Below, one piece after another: positions 13,301 through 24,285 of a stretch of DNA of 64,000 bases. How positions within the stretch are numbered: the stretch's first letter is position 1; the number at the start of each line of letters is the position of its first letter. The translations under genes were made by a program, and so were the position numbers. Where the stretch lies: contig NC_090285.1 of assembly GCF_037392515.1 (NCBI RefSeq), forward strand, positions 7,260,501 to 7,324,500, in the 5' to 3' direction. This DNA is from Haliotis asinina. Its lineage: Eukaryota > Mollusca > Gastropoda > Lepetellida > Haliotidae. The notes beneath the pieces are model-generated. The model saw nothing but the letters and a program-made list of their open reading frames with translations. It searched no databases and was not told the DNA's origin.

Positions 13301-16300
13301 AGTTACAACCTGGTCAGGATGTATTATTTCATGTATACATTGTATGAAATAACGTATGCGCAATAGCCAATGGCTTTTCCTCCTCCAGATGTAATTATCA
13401 AATTATCACATTAGCTCTGTATGGCCCTGTTCCAAATGCACGCCGTCGGTTCCAAATGCATTCCCGTGCTTCAAATACTCAATAACACCCGGAAATTGGC
13501 CAACACATGATGTTTATCTCCTAATTAGGCATAACTGGCTGTACTTAACATTATTTCTCACATAGCCTGTTTGTATGACTTACCATGATTACAGTAGTTG
13601 TATGTTGTTTCTATACAGTCCCGTCAGGCAGATCGGAGTCACTGTTCAGCCACCAGGTGGCACTGTCAGAACTCTCGTTACTACAGAAGTGTCTGCAACA
13701 TCCGAACATCTACACACATGACCTGATGACAGAGTAAGTTTTAAAATTAAAGACTAAGGGCACATAAATCTTCACAGATGTCTGCAGATAGTTTGTCTCC
13801 TGTTTTTGGCATATGAATCTTAACACACAGTGTGTTTTGTTTTTCAAAGAGCTTATTCACTCCAATTATTAACAAGCAAAGTGTTCTGATGATGTAGTGT
13901 TATCAAATGATAAATGTCACTATTCTGTTGACTATTGTTGAACCTTGTTAACCCTCTCAACAACGAAGTTGTCCAAAGCATATCTCCTGAACTATTAGTG
14001 ATTGCTTAACCAAACTTGTTAATTTCAAAACAGGACTTCAAACTTTCCTTTATTGTGCATTGTCAAATGGAAAGGAGTATAATGTAGGTCAGATAATGAC
14101 AAAATTTTATGGATGAACAATTTCTTTGTTCAGAACAGGTTCACAAACAACGAACCTGACTTTACCAAACAAAAATTAACTGAAGCCTTATCAAAGGACA
14201 CTGATGTCTGACCAGTAGAGATCAAGGTTATTTCATCCTTACTGCATCTGATGAAATCAACAATTAACCCCAAGTGCATATGTAAACATGTTCAACATCT
14301 CTGCCTTGTACATCCCATTGGCCTGTATGTGTAATCCCTTGTTACTGCTCAGTTATTGTCTTGCTGTTTTTGTTAATATTTATTAGTCATGCACTGCCTT
14401 ATTCATACCTGCTTGATAACAATACAAGAATCTCATCACCTGAATAAAGAAGTTCTCCATCCATAAATATTTGCCCCTATCTGAGTCTTCAACTTTTAAA
14501 AATGCCACTCAAAGAAGGTGTAAAATGGGTGTTCTTGTTCTGCAGGTTTGCAAGTCGTGAGAACGCTCTGTTGACGGAAGATGCCGCAGAGAAGTTGAAT
14601 GAACTGATCCAGATACTTGTCAGGAAGAGGAAGTTGACAAACAGGGGTAACAAAAGGTCAAGATCAACAGATGAGATTCCTGAAGTGCAGGTGCTGTCAG
14701 TAGAAGGTGAGACTCAAACTCGATTCTGGAGCATTTGGTAGCTGCAAGGTAGTATTTGTTTGTGAGCTTTATGTTGGTTAATAACTTTGTTTCCTGTCAA
14801 GATCTGGGTTAGGTTTGGCTTTCACTAACCCATGCTTGTTGTAAGAGGTGACTAACAGGGTTTGGTGGTTAGACTCACTGACTTGGTTGGCCCAAAGTCA
14901 TTGTATCCTAATTGTGTCAATCTATATGCTCTTACTATTGGTCAACAGTTTGTCTGGTTCAGACTTGATAATTTACAGACTGACACCATACATCTGGAAT
15001 ATTGCTGAGTGAGGAATTAAATAACAAATGAATATTGATAACTTTCAATGAATACTTTCAGACTTATTGCAAGATAATTCAGTGGCACACATTAGAGCTG
15101 TCAAAAGGCCACACAAGTCCCAGTGGAAAAAATGTTCTGGTAAGATGCATTAATATCTCACTGTTTTCATTATTTATCATTACCCTTACTCATGCTTGAA
15201 ATGCTTGTCTCCTTCTTCTATCCAAACATAGTGGAACACCTGAATCCATTAAAGTTCCCTTCTTTAAAGCGGACGTAAAATCAACGCTTGCCCAACGAGT
15301 AACCTACCGAGTAACCTACCTTGGCACATAAACCAATCACATGACATTCCATGATCTTCAGCGTCCATCCTCTAGGGCAAAAAAGGAGAAAGTGAAGAGC
15401 ATGGCATGTCATGTGACTGGATTGCGCGCCAAATGCATGGGCTCAAGGGAGGTTACTCGTTGGGTGAGTAATGATTTTATGCCCACTTAAAGGAGAGAAC
15501 TTGGAGGGATTCAAGTGTTCCGCTATGTTCAGATAGGAGGAGACAAGCATAACAAGCATGAATCAGGATAAGTATAAAATATCAGTTTGAATCAGAGAAT
15601 TGCATTTTGTTCAAGAGAGTGCAAATTAGGATGATTTGTGTTCAGTAATGAAAAGCATTAACATGAAATGTCTTGTGTGTTATAATTTTTCTAAAACTTT
15701 TGCTCCAGAATTTGTAAATAATCGACTCTACTGATGGTTTCAGCCTCTTTTGCTTGGCAGCATGTACCAGTGGGGATTCTTCCAGGTCAGGATGTAAACA
15801 CTTTGTATCTTGACCTTGACCTTGACGCAGATGATAATGTACCAGATACACCTGTTGTGGAAGATGAACAGATGACATCAGCAAATCAAGAAGCCGAGTA
15901 AGTTGTACATGTGGACATGCCAGTCTGCTCATGGGGTTTGTCCCCAGACAGCTTTGGTCTGTAATGATGAAATCTTGAAGATCTGTTGTCTGAGTAACTT
16001 CCCGACCTAAACCATTATGCTTGATACATAATAAAAATGTCTCTATAATTTTTCTTAGTGACATGTACCCCTATCGGTCTTGTTGAAATGCATGAATTCA
16101 GAACATTAATTCCTGGCTGAGACTTGTCTACAAAAATATTCATGTCTTAGTAAATGATCTTGGGTTTGGGTTAAGCATAGCAGATAAAGTCCTGAGTTCA
16201 GATTCCTGATCAAGTATAACTACTAGTGGCATAAATCCAACCAAATGCACTCCTCTACTACTGTTTGTTGCAGTAATGTGAATGGACAAATGGACATTGC

Positions 16301-16424
16301 CATGGATACTGTTGTCGATGGCAACATCACTATGGACACTGCTGATGACATCAGGATAGCTACTCCCTTCTCCTGGTCCCACAGTCAGCTGGAGTTGATA
16401 AGAAATAAACTGACTGTTCTGTAG
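7355..16424 (+). CDS. LAS1L: Ribosome biogenesis endonuclease LAS1-like, complete, 15 exons
   Basis: Exons: 7355-7398, 7960-8052, 8159-8299, 8508-8586, 8748-8858, 10087-10233, 10779-10874, 11342-11439, 11704-11789, 12880-13071, 13619-13733, 14546-14706, 15062-15139, 15744-15897, 16274-16424. The summed length is 1746 bp, open to TAG (581 aa). LAS1 is the HEPN nuclease that cuts ITS2 of pre-rRNA in the nucleolus, with the NOL9 kinase. The HEPN motif RHEGTH is intact at about residues 130-135. The N-terminal half matches human LAS1L closely (TADLI, LRHEGTHRAMP, WAVDWLK), and the C-terminal FSWSHSQLELI matches the human end. It is shorter than human (about 734 aa), mainly because the long acidic linker is reduced. 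The exon 9 donor was set to 11789 because only that choice keeps phase with exon 10. Introns hold SINEs, foldbacks and a minisatellite. Confidence 0.93.
7775..7850 (-). repeat. SINE family 2 head fragment
   Basis: On the minus strand this reads as the tRNA-like head GGTGGGGTGGCCTAGCG followed by a B box (GGTTCGATTC). It is truncated after the head and lies in LAS1L intron 1. Confidence 0.55.
9380..9664 (+). repeat. SINE family 1, near full length
   Basis: It runs from CTGGGGTAGAATGG through GACTTGGTTGG, GATTGTCTGGTCCAGAC and the shared tail GGAATATTGCTGAGTGC, and ends in (ACTC)n. It lies in LAS1L intron 5. Confidence 0.85.
10898..11327. repeat. 34-bp minisatellite, about 12.6 copies
   Basis: The unit starts TACTATGACCTAATACCAT and repeats head to tail with almost no divergence; the main variant is TTTG/TATG at one position. 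There are no unique spacers, so it is not a CRISPR. It fills most of LAS1L intron 7 and stops about 14 bp before the acceptor of exon 8. Confidence 0.95.
11876..12034. repeat. Foldback element with 63-bp inverted arms
   Basis: The left arm at 11876-11938 and right arm at 11972-12034 are near-perfect reverse complements around a 33-bp loop. The arms contain TTATGGATGTCAACTTCTTC, a motif shared with the foldbacks at 14.1 and 30.9 kb. It lies in LAS1L intron 9 and has no coding capacity. Confidence 0.92.
12465..12822 (+). repeat. SINE family 1 with (ACTC)n and a second partial tail
   Basis: A diverged full copy ends at a long (ACTC)n run (12690-12760). A second partial copy of only the 3' region (TTATTTACAGACTGCTGCC to the tail) follows. 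It lies in LAS1L intron 9. Confidence 0.8.
13075..13215 (+). repeat. 5S rRNA-derived SINE head in LAS1L intron 10
   Basis: The segment keeps 5S rRNA internal promoter blocks: GAAGTTAAGCAA (box A region) and TTGGATGGGTGACCG (box C region), in the order and spacing of 5S rRNA. It begins within about five bases of the exon 10 splice donor (GT at 13072). It is too diverged, and truncated at its 3' end, to be a functional 5S gene. The related copy at 48440 keeps its SINE body. Confidence 0.75.
14085..14476. repeat. Foldback element, diverged, about 390 bp
   Basis: The left end has AGATAATGACAA followed by TTTATGGATGAACAA. The right end has AAAGAAGTTCTCCATCCATAAA, which is the complement. The ends match those of the element at 30906, so they belong to one family. 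It lies in LAS1L intron 11, close to the exon 12 acceptor. Confidence 0.7.
14815..15025 (+). repeat. SINE family 1, old copy
   Basis: It carries CCCATGCTTGTTGTAAGAGG, GACTTGGTTGG and the tail GGAATATTGCTGAGTGAGG. It is strongly diverged, lacks the (ACTC)n run, and lies in LAS1L intron 12. Confidence 0.7.
15168..15583. repeat. Long imperfect palindrome, about 415 bp
   Basis: The arm at about 15168-15367 is matched by the inverted arm at about 15387-15583, around a loop of roughly 20 bp. Matching blocks include CCAACGAGTAACCT with GGTTACTCGTTGGG, and CACATGACATTCCATG with CATGGCATGTCATGTG. I estimate 80% identity by eye. It starts about 30 bp after the LAS1L exon 13 donor. No coding capacity is seen, and it is likely a foldback MITE. 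Confidence 0.85.
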
Positions 16425-16623
16425 ATGTGTGATGTTTGTGGTCTTCTACTTTCACATGAATCTTTACTTATGTGTTGGTGATATCAGACTGGAGGTTATT
16501 GTGATTTAGAAATTCGATTCCAGTCATAATAGAGTATTTTATGAATGATATTTGAATTGAATATGTAACATGATCACCATCCATCATTGAGTTGGGGGTG
16601 GAGAGGGGTCATCCAAAATATTG

Positions 16624-16838
16624 AGTAACCCATGCTTGTCACAAGAGTTGACTAAAGGTAACAAGGTGGTCTGGCTCTCTGACTTGGTTAACACCCTGTC
16701 ATATCCCAGGTGTGCAGATCAATGCTCATGCTGTTGATCACTTGATTGTCGGTTGACTCGATTATTTACAGAACACTGTCATGTAACTGGAATATTGCTG
16801 AGTGTGTCATATACTAAATTTACTCCCTCATTCATTCT
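16624..16838 (+). repeat. SINE family 1, old copy downstream of LAS1L
   Basis: Family segments are recognisable: CCCATGCTTGTC, CTGACTTGGTTAAC, GACTCGATTATTTACAGA and GGAATATTGCTGAGTG. It lies about 200 bp beyond the LAS1L stop codon and may be in its 3' UTR. Confidence 0.75.
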
Positions 16839-17137
16839 TCATGAGATATAACAGTAAGTCAAGGATTTATGGGTGGTTAATATTTCCAGTACATTAGAGG
16901 ATGAAAAATCTTGTATGACATGATCACAGCAGGCCAAATTGAGTAGAGTTAGTGTTAGAATAACATGAGTCTTCACTGAAACTTCACTTTTATTGGAGTA
17001 GAAAAAGTAGAGCACAACTTTATTACCTCCATCTTGATATGTTGTTTTAGAGTGTGTGACATAATAAAATGGATTTAACTCTATCAATGAACTATGAAAC
17101 ATGTTTCATTAACAAAGTTCTCAAAGTATTTCAAACA

Positions 17138-17541
17138 GTTAGCAAGGTTTCAGTGTACTGGAATACATATACAGTTTTGCAGACAAATACATGAATTAGA
17201 CACAACAAAATGTTCTCAGACTTGTCAGATAAACTAACTAGTGTTCCCCCATTGAAAACATAACAAAACATAACTGAAATCAAATAGAGTCTTATAGTAT
17301 TAATTTTCAAGTTCATTTATTACTCTTCTCTCACTTTAATTTAATTTAAGATTGTTTTGGTGCTAAGGGACTGTTCATAATTCATGGTTTGGTAGGTGGG
17401 GGGTGGGGAGGGGGGAATGATTATTTTTATGGAGAAGCATGTACAAAGTGTTTCTAATCAATACATGCCCCTGTACCCAGAACAAACAAGATACAAACAA
17501 GATAAAAACATGCTCGCATGCACACGCACACACGCGCACGC

Positions 17542-17586
<45 letters not shown>

Positions 17587-17935
17587 CACACACACAGCCA
17601 TAAATAATGAACGGTCCCATAAACCAGTCTCATGTCCTTTCCAAAAAGAAAGAGGACTTCACACCTAATAAAATCCCCAAACTTCACATGGATAATTGTC
17701 AAAAAAAAAGACAGGGAATGATAACTGCCAAGGGGCAACACTACACACAACACTACACAATTATTGCTTTATGACAAAACATCACCACACAAGCTGCGTT
17801 ATAACAGTTAACAAAGTTTCAGTGTATTGTGGAGTACACATACAAATAAAACAAGACATTAAACAAGACATAACAAAACATTCTCAGACACGTCAGCTAA
17901 CACCCTTCAAAAACACTAATTGAGGTTAAAGTCTT
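17138..17935. repeat. Diverged direct repeats (17138-17290 and 17804-17935) around a CACG microsatellite
   Basis: Both copies contain TTTCAGTGTA, ACATAACAAAACAT and AATTGAGG-like blocks in the same order and orientation, about 660 bp apart. Between them is a purine-rich stretch and a (CACG)n/(CACA)n tract at 17519-17596. No open frame of recognisable family is present. Confidence 0.55.
17519..17596. repeat. (GCAC)n/(CA)n microsatellite
   Basis: An alternating purine-pyrimidine run of about 78 bp, able in principle to adopt Z-DNA. The apparent open frames across it on both strands are artefacts of the repeat. Confidence 0.95.
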
Positions 17936-19587
17936 TCTTTCTGACAAAAACATCATGAAATGTTTCATTATATATTAAAATGTCAGTAATATGATAGATT
18001 ACACAAGTAATATTGTAAACAATTGCATTGTATGTCTCACTGACCAGACAAAAGAATCAGTTCATTTGGATAACTGCTTGAAGCTGATTATGTATACCCA
18101 CTGCTTACATGTACCTATGAGATCTCTTGGCTGAAATATTGCTGATGTGATGTACAATTTCAACTCACTCCTATGAGATCTCCCATCTATGTCCAACAAC
18201 AGGGTAGTTCATACTGACGGCCTGGGCTCAACAAGTTTAGTGTGATGCCAATTTCTGGAGTCCCCAGCCATGATGTTGATGGAGTGTTACAGAAAGCTGT
18301 TCTTTGTGACAGTAATCTCCACTTGACAGGCAAAGACTGAAGAAACCAACAATAACTCCCTTTAATGACCCAGGGGAAGTCCTCCGGGATGTGAGATCGA
18401 AGTTTATACAATTACACCACTTCAGCCAGTGATGTATGTTCAGATCATGTTTTCAAAGAAACCAAGTTCATGATAAAAGCCAGGTCAACATGTGAATAGA
18501 TCTATAACATTTGTAATCTAGGAAGGAGTTATTCCTTTTGGATGACAAAAGATTTAACTTGGTTCCAAATATTCCACATAACCATCTTGCTCATATTTTC
18601 TGATAATTATACTGTCGATGGTTGCCACAGTGTGCTGAACATTCTTCACGATTATCAACTCTTTCGATGCCTTTACAATACTTTCTTATTGCTTAATTTG
18701 ATCGATTCGCTAACCTTAAATCCCACGTCTATGCAGAAACTTTGGCAATAAAACGGCATACATGTTGTAGATATATTTCATGCTTTGTGATTATTTTGTT
18801 AAACATACTGATCAGCTTTTTGTGTGATGACAAATCAATCCTGGATTCAAGCCTCCTGCCCAAGGGAAGGCACAGGACAGGCATAATGAACTGAGGCACT
18901 TCACATGACAGACCCACCAGTGCCCTTTTAAATAGGATGACTAGTCCGGACAAGTGCCACCCATCATGGAAAGTAGAAACACTCTATATATGTATGTATA
19001 TATGTATATGTATATATGTCGTACACAAGCACCCAAGCTCAAAATATTAAGCTGCTTATAATGCCACCAGCAATAACTTGATCAGGAGCAGGACACTGTT
19101 TGGAGGTTTACTGCATCACATGGTGTCTCCATCCCACAATGCAATGCAAGTCTATCCACATCCTGTTCAGCTCTTCCATCTAGACTGCTGTATTTCCACT
19201 TCTCCAAGTCCAGATCCTGATAGCTGGGATCCATATGATCTGACTGCTGATGGTGATTACACCCGCCTTTCTTCTCAATGGCTGCCTTGGCCAACATCTT
19301 CCACTGACAACAACCATATCAGTATGTTAAAACCTATTATTTTTTATTATTATAGGATATTTGTATAGAGCACATATCCACACAAATGTACACTGGTATT
19401 TTTTCCCATAGATCAATTAATATCCACAGCACATTGTGTAATCAATCTCAACTCCTTGGGGATCATTCAATTAATGTTAATGTGCCTCTCCAATCCTTAC
19501 ATGGCACCCATTCACAGCTGGTTGGACCAGGACACATAGTCACAGTACTTTGTCCAAGTTTTACTGCATGTTGCTGTCTCCGCAACT
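17936..19587. other. Intergenic stretch without a recognised gene
   Basis: Only short open frames and a (TATG)n-like tract at 18985-19018 are seen. A 96-codon plus-strand frame at 19078-19368 and its overlapping minus frame show no family motif, so I do not call them. Confidence 0.5.
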
Positions 19588-21180
19588 AAGATAAGATAAG
19601 ATGTAACTGTATTATCTCAGAGGAAATTCTTTTTGTATCAAAAATGGCCTCAACATGAATAGATATTCAAAATTTACAAGAAATATACACAATAATTACA
19701 TGCACAAAGGTATAGAGGCTAAATTAGTTGTCACATGCATGATGAATATTCCCAAACATTTCTTGAATTAATAAAAAAAAACCCAGATGGTATGAAGGAC
19801 TATCGAGCTCTGTTGGTTTTGAGTGAAGGTGATTGAAAGCAGCATTCAGATAGAAGTAGTTCAAAATTGTGACATAAAACATGGGTACTATCAATTCTAA
19901 TTTTAGCTGCCTTTTTAACTATTTTGGCTCTCAGAAGTAAAGGGACGGTACTCGAAAGACACTCCAGTAATTTCGCTGTCAGCATAACAATTTGGAAAAG
20001 TTTGTTTTTGCTGCAAGCAGACAGACCCCCATACCAACATAAACAATTGTAGGTCAACACACTTTATATAAAGTTTTTTTACGTGGCAAAGAAAATAAGG
20101 TCGCTGTTGGCTTTTTTTGTAAATATGATCAATGTGTTTTGAAATCCTCTGAAAAGCAACAGCAATTTCTTTAATTTTCTTTGCATTCAGAAAAAGAAAA
20201 TTGTTTTTACACCAACATAGAAATTTTCGAATGCTTTGACAATAATTATGCTCTGAGTCAACAATTAGGCCAGTTACAAATTTCACAGTAAGTTTACTGA
20301 CAAGTAAGAGTCACTGGTATACAAAGTGAAGAGTATGGGTGAAAGGACACAGCGCTGTGGAAATCCAGTAGAGGTACAAAAGAATAGCCAATGACAATGA
20401 CATACTGAGTTTTAAGTACTATGAACTCTTTAACCCATTTGATAATGTTGCTATAATGCATAGATTAAACAGTTTACACATCAAAAGGAGTGGTTGGATG
20501 GTACTGAAGCGGAAATAATATCAGATTCTTACATAGTTGTTAGTAAATGTTTTGCAGAAGGGTTAATGTTGCATCCTCTGTCCCACACTCTGGCCTATAT
20601 GTAAACTGTAAAGGATGTAGCAAATGACTAACACTATTAAGCAACATTTTTTTGGTAATACGTTCTGAACCCTTCATTGCTATCAATGCCATTATCATTA
20701 TTTAATGTGGGGTTATTCCTTTTCGGAATGGGAATGATATTGGAAGTTTTCCAGTGGTGGGGATTACAACTGAACTAACCGACCATTGTAACATCTTCTG
20801 AAACATGACACATAGTTGCTCTACACATTCTTTCAATACAACACCAGGTAAGTTATCAGGGCCGCAAGATTTGCCTACTTTGAGTTGTTTAAATGACAAC
20901 AAAACATCACTTCTTGATATCACAAAGTTATCAGATGAGGGTGAAGATGAGGGGTAAAATGAAGATGAACATATGTTATCAATACTGTTGGTAAAATCAT
21001 GATCATCAAGTTTGGCATAAAACAAATTCAATTCATTAGGAAAAACCACATTATTTTGAACATCAAAACTCTGCTGTTTTTTGTTAATCCCAATTACAGG
21101 CTTAAGTCCTTGCCAGGCAAATCGTTTGTGGTAAACATTTTTTTCAATTTTACATTTACATTCATATTAACTTGAGGTTG
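19588..21180 (-). mobile_element. Non-LTR (LINE) retrotransposon fragment, CR1/L2/Rex1-like
   Basis: A decayed reverse transcriptase is readable on the minus strand in several frames. About 20990-21130 holds an AWQGLKPVIG-like linker and the NELNLFYAKLD motif. At 20820-20930 is KVGKSCGPDNLPG. Near 20350 is STGFPQRCVLSPILF, the RT block that normally reads STGxPQGCVLSP. At 20180-20250 is FLCWCKNNFLFLNAKK. The 3' end carries a short ATCTT-type repeat at 19590-19605, typical of LINE tails. No endonuclease part is seen, so the copy is 5'-truncated. Stops and frame changes show it is old and inactive. Confidence 0.85.
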
Positions 21181-21398
21181 GGACAACACAGAATGAGACT
21201 GCATACAAAGCTGACTCAAGTTTTTACACCTGGCTACAGGTGTGCTTGATCCTACACTTTATGCTCTCTGGATGACTGGCCTGGTGATTTAGACAGCTCT
21301 CCCTCCCTCCACCCCCCAAAAAAAGAAAAGCTAATCTTACATTATTTGTGTATATGTCATTGTCAACCGCTGGAATACCATGTAGAAAGTAATCAAAT

Positions 21399-22430
21399 GT
21401 CACCCATGGTGGCTGAGCGGGTTAGGTGTCTGACTTGGTGTGCTGGCAATTAGGTGCCTGACTCTGAGGATGAGGCTCAAGTCCTGGATGGAACTCAACA
21501 AAAGTACCAGAAATTGTACTTTACCAAGAATGTGTAATCCCAAATACAGTGGGAGCTGTCTTACTCGGACCCTAGGTAACTCGGTTTCATATATAATTTG
21601 GACCGAACTGTTGGTCCCAGCAGAAGTTAACTAAGTTATAATTACATATGGGCGAACTAATTCGGACTTCATGTAACTCGGATTTCGGACTGAAATCTCC
21701 GCCCTTCAAGGTAATTTACTATGAAACCATCGCTAATTAACTCGTACTAGCGGGACAGCCTGAGGCGGAAGTGCTTTGTAGTTAGCCGATTACGGACTAT
21801 CAGGTGTGATGATAACCAATTAACAAAAGGAATTAACAAAGAGGTTCAGCAAGCTCACACAACTCACTCAGTGTCATTCTGATGGTATGCGATTTTGTTA
21901 TAAAAAGATGATACTCCAGTAATTTCTCATCAGTGACAAAATGCCTGAACCAATGATATATTGTATTTGTTGATTTCCGTGGAGAAGATTGAATCACATG
22001 CGCTTCAATACAAGGGTGTTACCCCGCAAAGTAGCGAGTAAGACGAAAACATTGTACGTCACTTATAGCGCTTGTGCCTACGGACAAGACACGAAATATA
22101 GGTTGCATTTGAAACCACCAAACGACAGGACATTCTAATAATAAATTTTTTATAAAAGATGGCGTGATATGTACTGACGGAATTACAGTTCTGATAATCT
22201 ACTGCTACGCAAAAATGTCCATGATCATCTTTTGCGCTATTACCCCGAAAACATGTTACACCATGGTAAAAGTACCGTGCATGCATATCTCCTGTTCAAG
22301 GGAGCTAACTCTTGACTCTCACCAGTCCAATTCGGACTCCTCGTAATTCGGACACAAAAGTCAATCCCAGTTGAGTCCGAATTAGACAGCATCCACTGTA
22401 TAACATTTGATATACCTGGATTGATATCAC
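21399..22430 (+). repeat. SINE family 3 copy split by a DNA transposon
   Basis: The head (TGGCTGAGCGG, then a decayed B box) and the GTACTTTACCAAGAA segment occupy 21399-21546. The sequence breaks at CCCAAATA, and the continuation (ACATTTGATATACC) resumes after 22400. The copy at 5448 reads straight across the same point. Confidence 0.75.
21547..22398. mobile_element. Non-autonomous pogo/Tigger-like DNA transposon (MITE), 852 bp
   Basis: The left end is CAGTGGGAGCTGTCTTACTC. The right end reads, in complement, CAGTGGATGCTGTCTAATTC. The termini are flanked by TA on both sides, the Tc1/mariner/pogo target duplication. Subterminal TAACTCGGA / AATTCGGAC repeats occur at both ends. No transposase frame is present. 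CAGT-starting termini and the TA target point to the pogo branch (Tigger). Confidence 0.85.
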
Positions 22431-22609
22431 TGCTGCATACACAACTAGTACAAATCATAGTGGTCGGGTGTACATGTAAACATAATCGCACAATGGCATG
22501 AATGAACATTCAAAGTAACATACTAGTATCACTGAATTCATGATACTAAATTATTATGATTCGATAAAGTTTTAGGGAATGAATTGAAATGGGAGACATG
22601 TGACATACA

Positions 22610-22880
22610 AGTGAGTGAGTGAGTTGAGTTTTACTCCACACTGAGCAATATTCCAGCTATATGGTGGCGGTCTGTAAATAATCGAGTCTGGACCAGATAT
22701 TCCAGTGATCAACAGCATGAGCATCTATCTGCACGGTTGTGAACCGATGACATGTGTCAACCAAGTCAGCGAGTCTGACCACCCGATCCCGTTAGTCGCC
22801 TCTTACGATTAGCATAGTTGCCTTTTACGGCAAGCATGGGTTGATGAAGGCCTATCCTACCCAGGACCTTCATGGGTCTG
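22610..22880 (-). repeat. SINE family 1, near full length
   Basis: Minus orientation. It starts with a (GTGA)n run, then GCAATATTCCAGCTATATGG, GAGTCTGGACCAG, the GCGAGTCTGACCACCCGATC block and CTTCATGGGTC. It is among the best preserved copies. Confidence 0.88.
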
Positions 22881-23004
22881 TGACATACAACAGATGTGTA
22901 GGTATGACATGATCAAAACACAAGTCACTGGATCACACTGATTGTGGTCTATTTTGGAACACAATGTCATCCTTGAAACAAGTCCATGGGTGAGTGATGA
23001 TGTT

Positions 23005-23158
23005 TCGCTTTATGCCACTTTTAGCAATATTCCAGCAATATCATGGTGGGGGGAAACCAGATATGGGCTTCAGACATTGTACCCATGAGGGGTATCAAAC
23101 CTAGGTCTTTGGCATGATGACTGACCACTTTGACTACTAGGCTGTCCCACCACACCCA
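23005..23158 (-). repeat. SINE family 2 copy truncating the piggyBac fragment
   Basis: On the minus strand it begins at the tRNA-like head (GTGGTGGGACAGCCTAGTAG), has the pre-tail CCCATATCTGG, and ends GCTGGAATATTGC. The adjoining piggyBac-type frame runs directly into its head. Confidence 0.75.
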
Positions 23159-23159
23159 T

Positions 23160-23345
23160 GTGGTAGGGCTCAAAACAGTTAATACACAAATACACATGAC
23201 ATTTGGAGCATCTGTATTTGATGTCTCGTCGTTTGCCAGCCCTGGAGCACTGTCGGCATCGTCCCCTCTTCTGAGCTGTCGATGGCCAGTGGTGAGTCCC
23301 TTCTTCATCTGTGGTGGAGACTCTCTTCCTCTTTCGCATACCCTG
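23160..23345 (-). pseudogene. piggyBac-type transposase C-terminal cysteine-rich domain, fragment
   Basis: The minus-strand frame encodes a basic stretch, then CRQCSRAGKRRDIKYRCSKC, then LCINCFEPYH. The cysteine/histidine spacing (CxxC, CxxC, C, CxxC-like, H) and the RxxTRYxCxxC / CFxxYH layout match the C-terminal zinc-binding domain of piggyBac transposases and PGBD proteins. The catalytic domain is absent upstream. The frame then reads into the SINE at 23005. This is a dead fragment of a DNA transposon. Confidence 0.65.
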
Positions 23346-23735
23346 GAACTGGTTGGAGTTCTATTGGATATTTCTTTCACTTCTATAAATACCTTCAGTT
23401 TGAAATTGTGTGGAAAGAAGCTCACTGAATAAAAACTGAACTTGTTCAGTTGTTTTTACCCTCTTTCTCCCTGAAAGTGTATTGTATTTTAAATATTCAG
23501 CCTCACCTTCCTATAATGTAATGTAAAAGATCAAGTATTCTAGACCTCTGTGTAGGAACAGGTACAACCCAGTCTTCTCGTGACCTCAATCCTTAATACA
23601 TTACATCTAACTCAATCAATGTGCTAGACTAAATACTAGTCTCTGAAATGAACATATTTTATTGAAAGAAGTTCATAGTTAAAAAATAATAATATAATAA
23701 AATTATTAAAATCTAAATATTTTAGATATTTAAAT

Positions 23736-23912
23736 ACTTACCTTACCATAGGTCTTATGCATATTACCTCAAGCTTCGCTAGTAGAGATCAGACAGACGT
23801 TGATTCGCCATTCCCTGAATGGCTACCTCGTATAATCTACGGATGTAGTCACGGAAGTGACGTGATCTCCCTACTCGCGGGAAAGCGAGCCATCCCAAAA
23901 TTCACTTTTACT
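23736..23912. repeat. DIRS inverted terminal repeat, 3' side of the element
   Basis: This 177-bp block starts ACTTACCTTACCATAGG and is the exact complement of 29799-29975. About 33 bp of terminal sequence extends outside it to 23703. Confidence 0.93.
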
Positions 23913-23984
23913 GGCAGCAGGAAAGAAAGGTCCGATGAGTCCAAAGTGGGGAGGAGCATCCAGCGTTGGGAGGGAGTCACCGCC

Positions 23985-24075
23985 CTATGGTAAGGTAAGT
24001 ATTTAAATATCTAAAATATTTAGATTTTAATAAATTTTTAACTTACCTTACCATAGGTCTTATGCATATGGCTTC
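23985..24075. repeat. DIRS internal complementary region
   Basis: The first half repeats, in complement, the outer end at about 23703-23755. The second half repeats, in complement, the other outer end at about 29948-29984. The two meet inside AATAAATTTTTAAC, the expected circle-junction template of DIRS elements. Confidence 0.88.
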
Positions 24076-24285
24076 GACAGAGAGGACGGTGGTGTGGACT
24101 CCGGAGGACCTTCACATCTTCAGCAGACCAAGCACATGCACAGGAGACCCGGGAGACCAATGCCAACGTCACAGGGCAAACCTGGAAACAGGACAAAGGA
24201 TAACCCAAGGGAACTCCAAAGAGAAACCGACGCACCCAGAGGGTGAGGTTAATCTTAAGACCAAAGGTAAGAACAACACAATTAC

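Noticed and set aside
17375-17753. Open frames rich in alternating Cys/Val/Arg/Ala or His/Thr/Arg
   Set aside because: Artefacts of the CACG/CA microsatellite on both strands.
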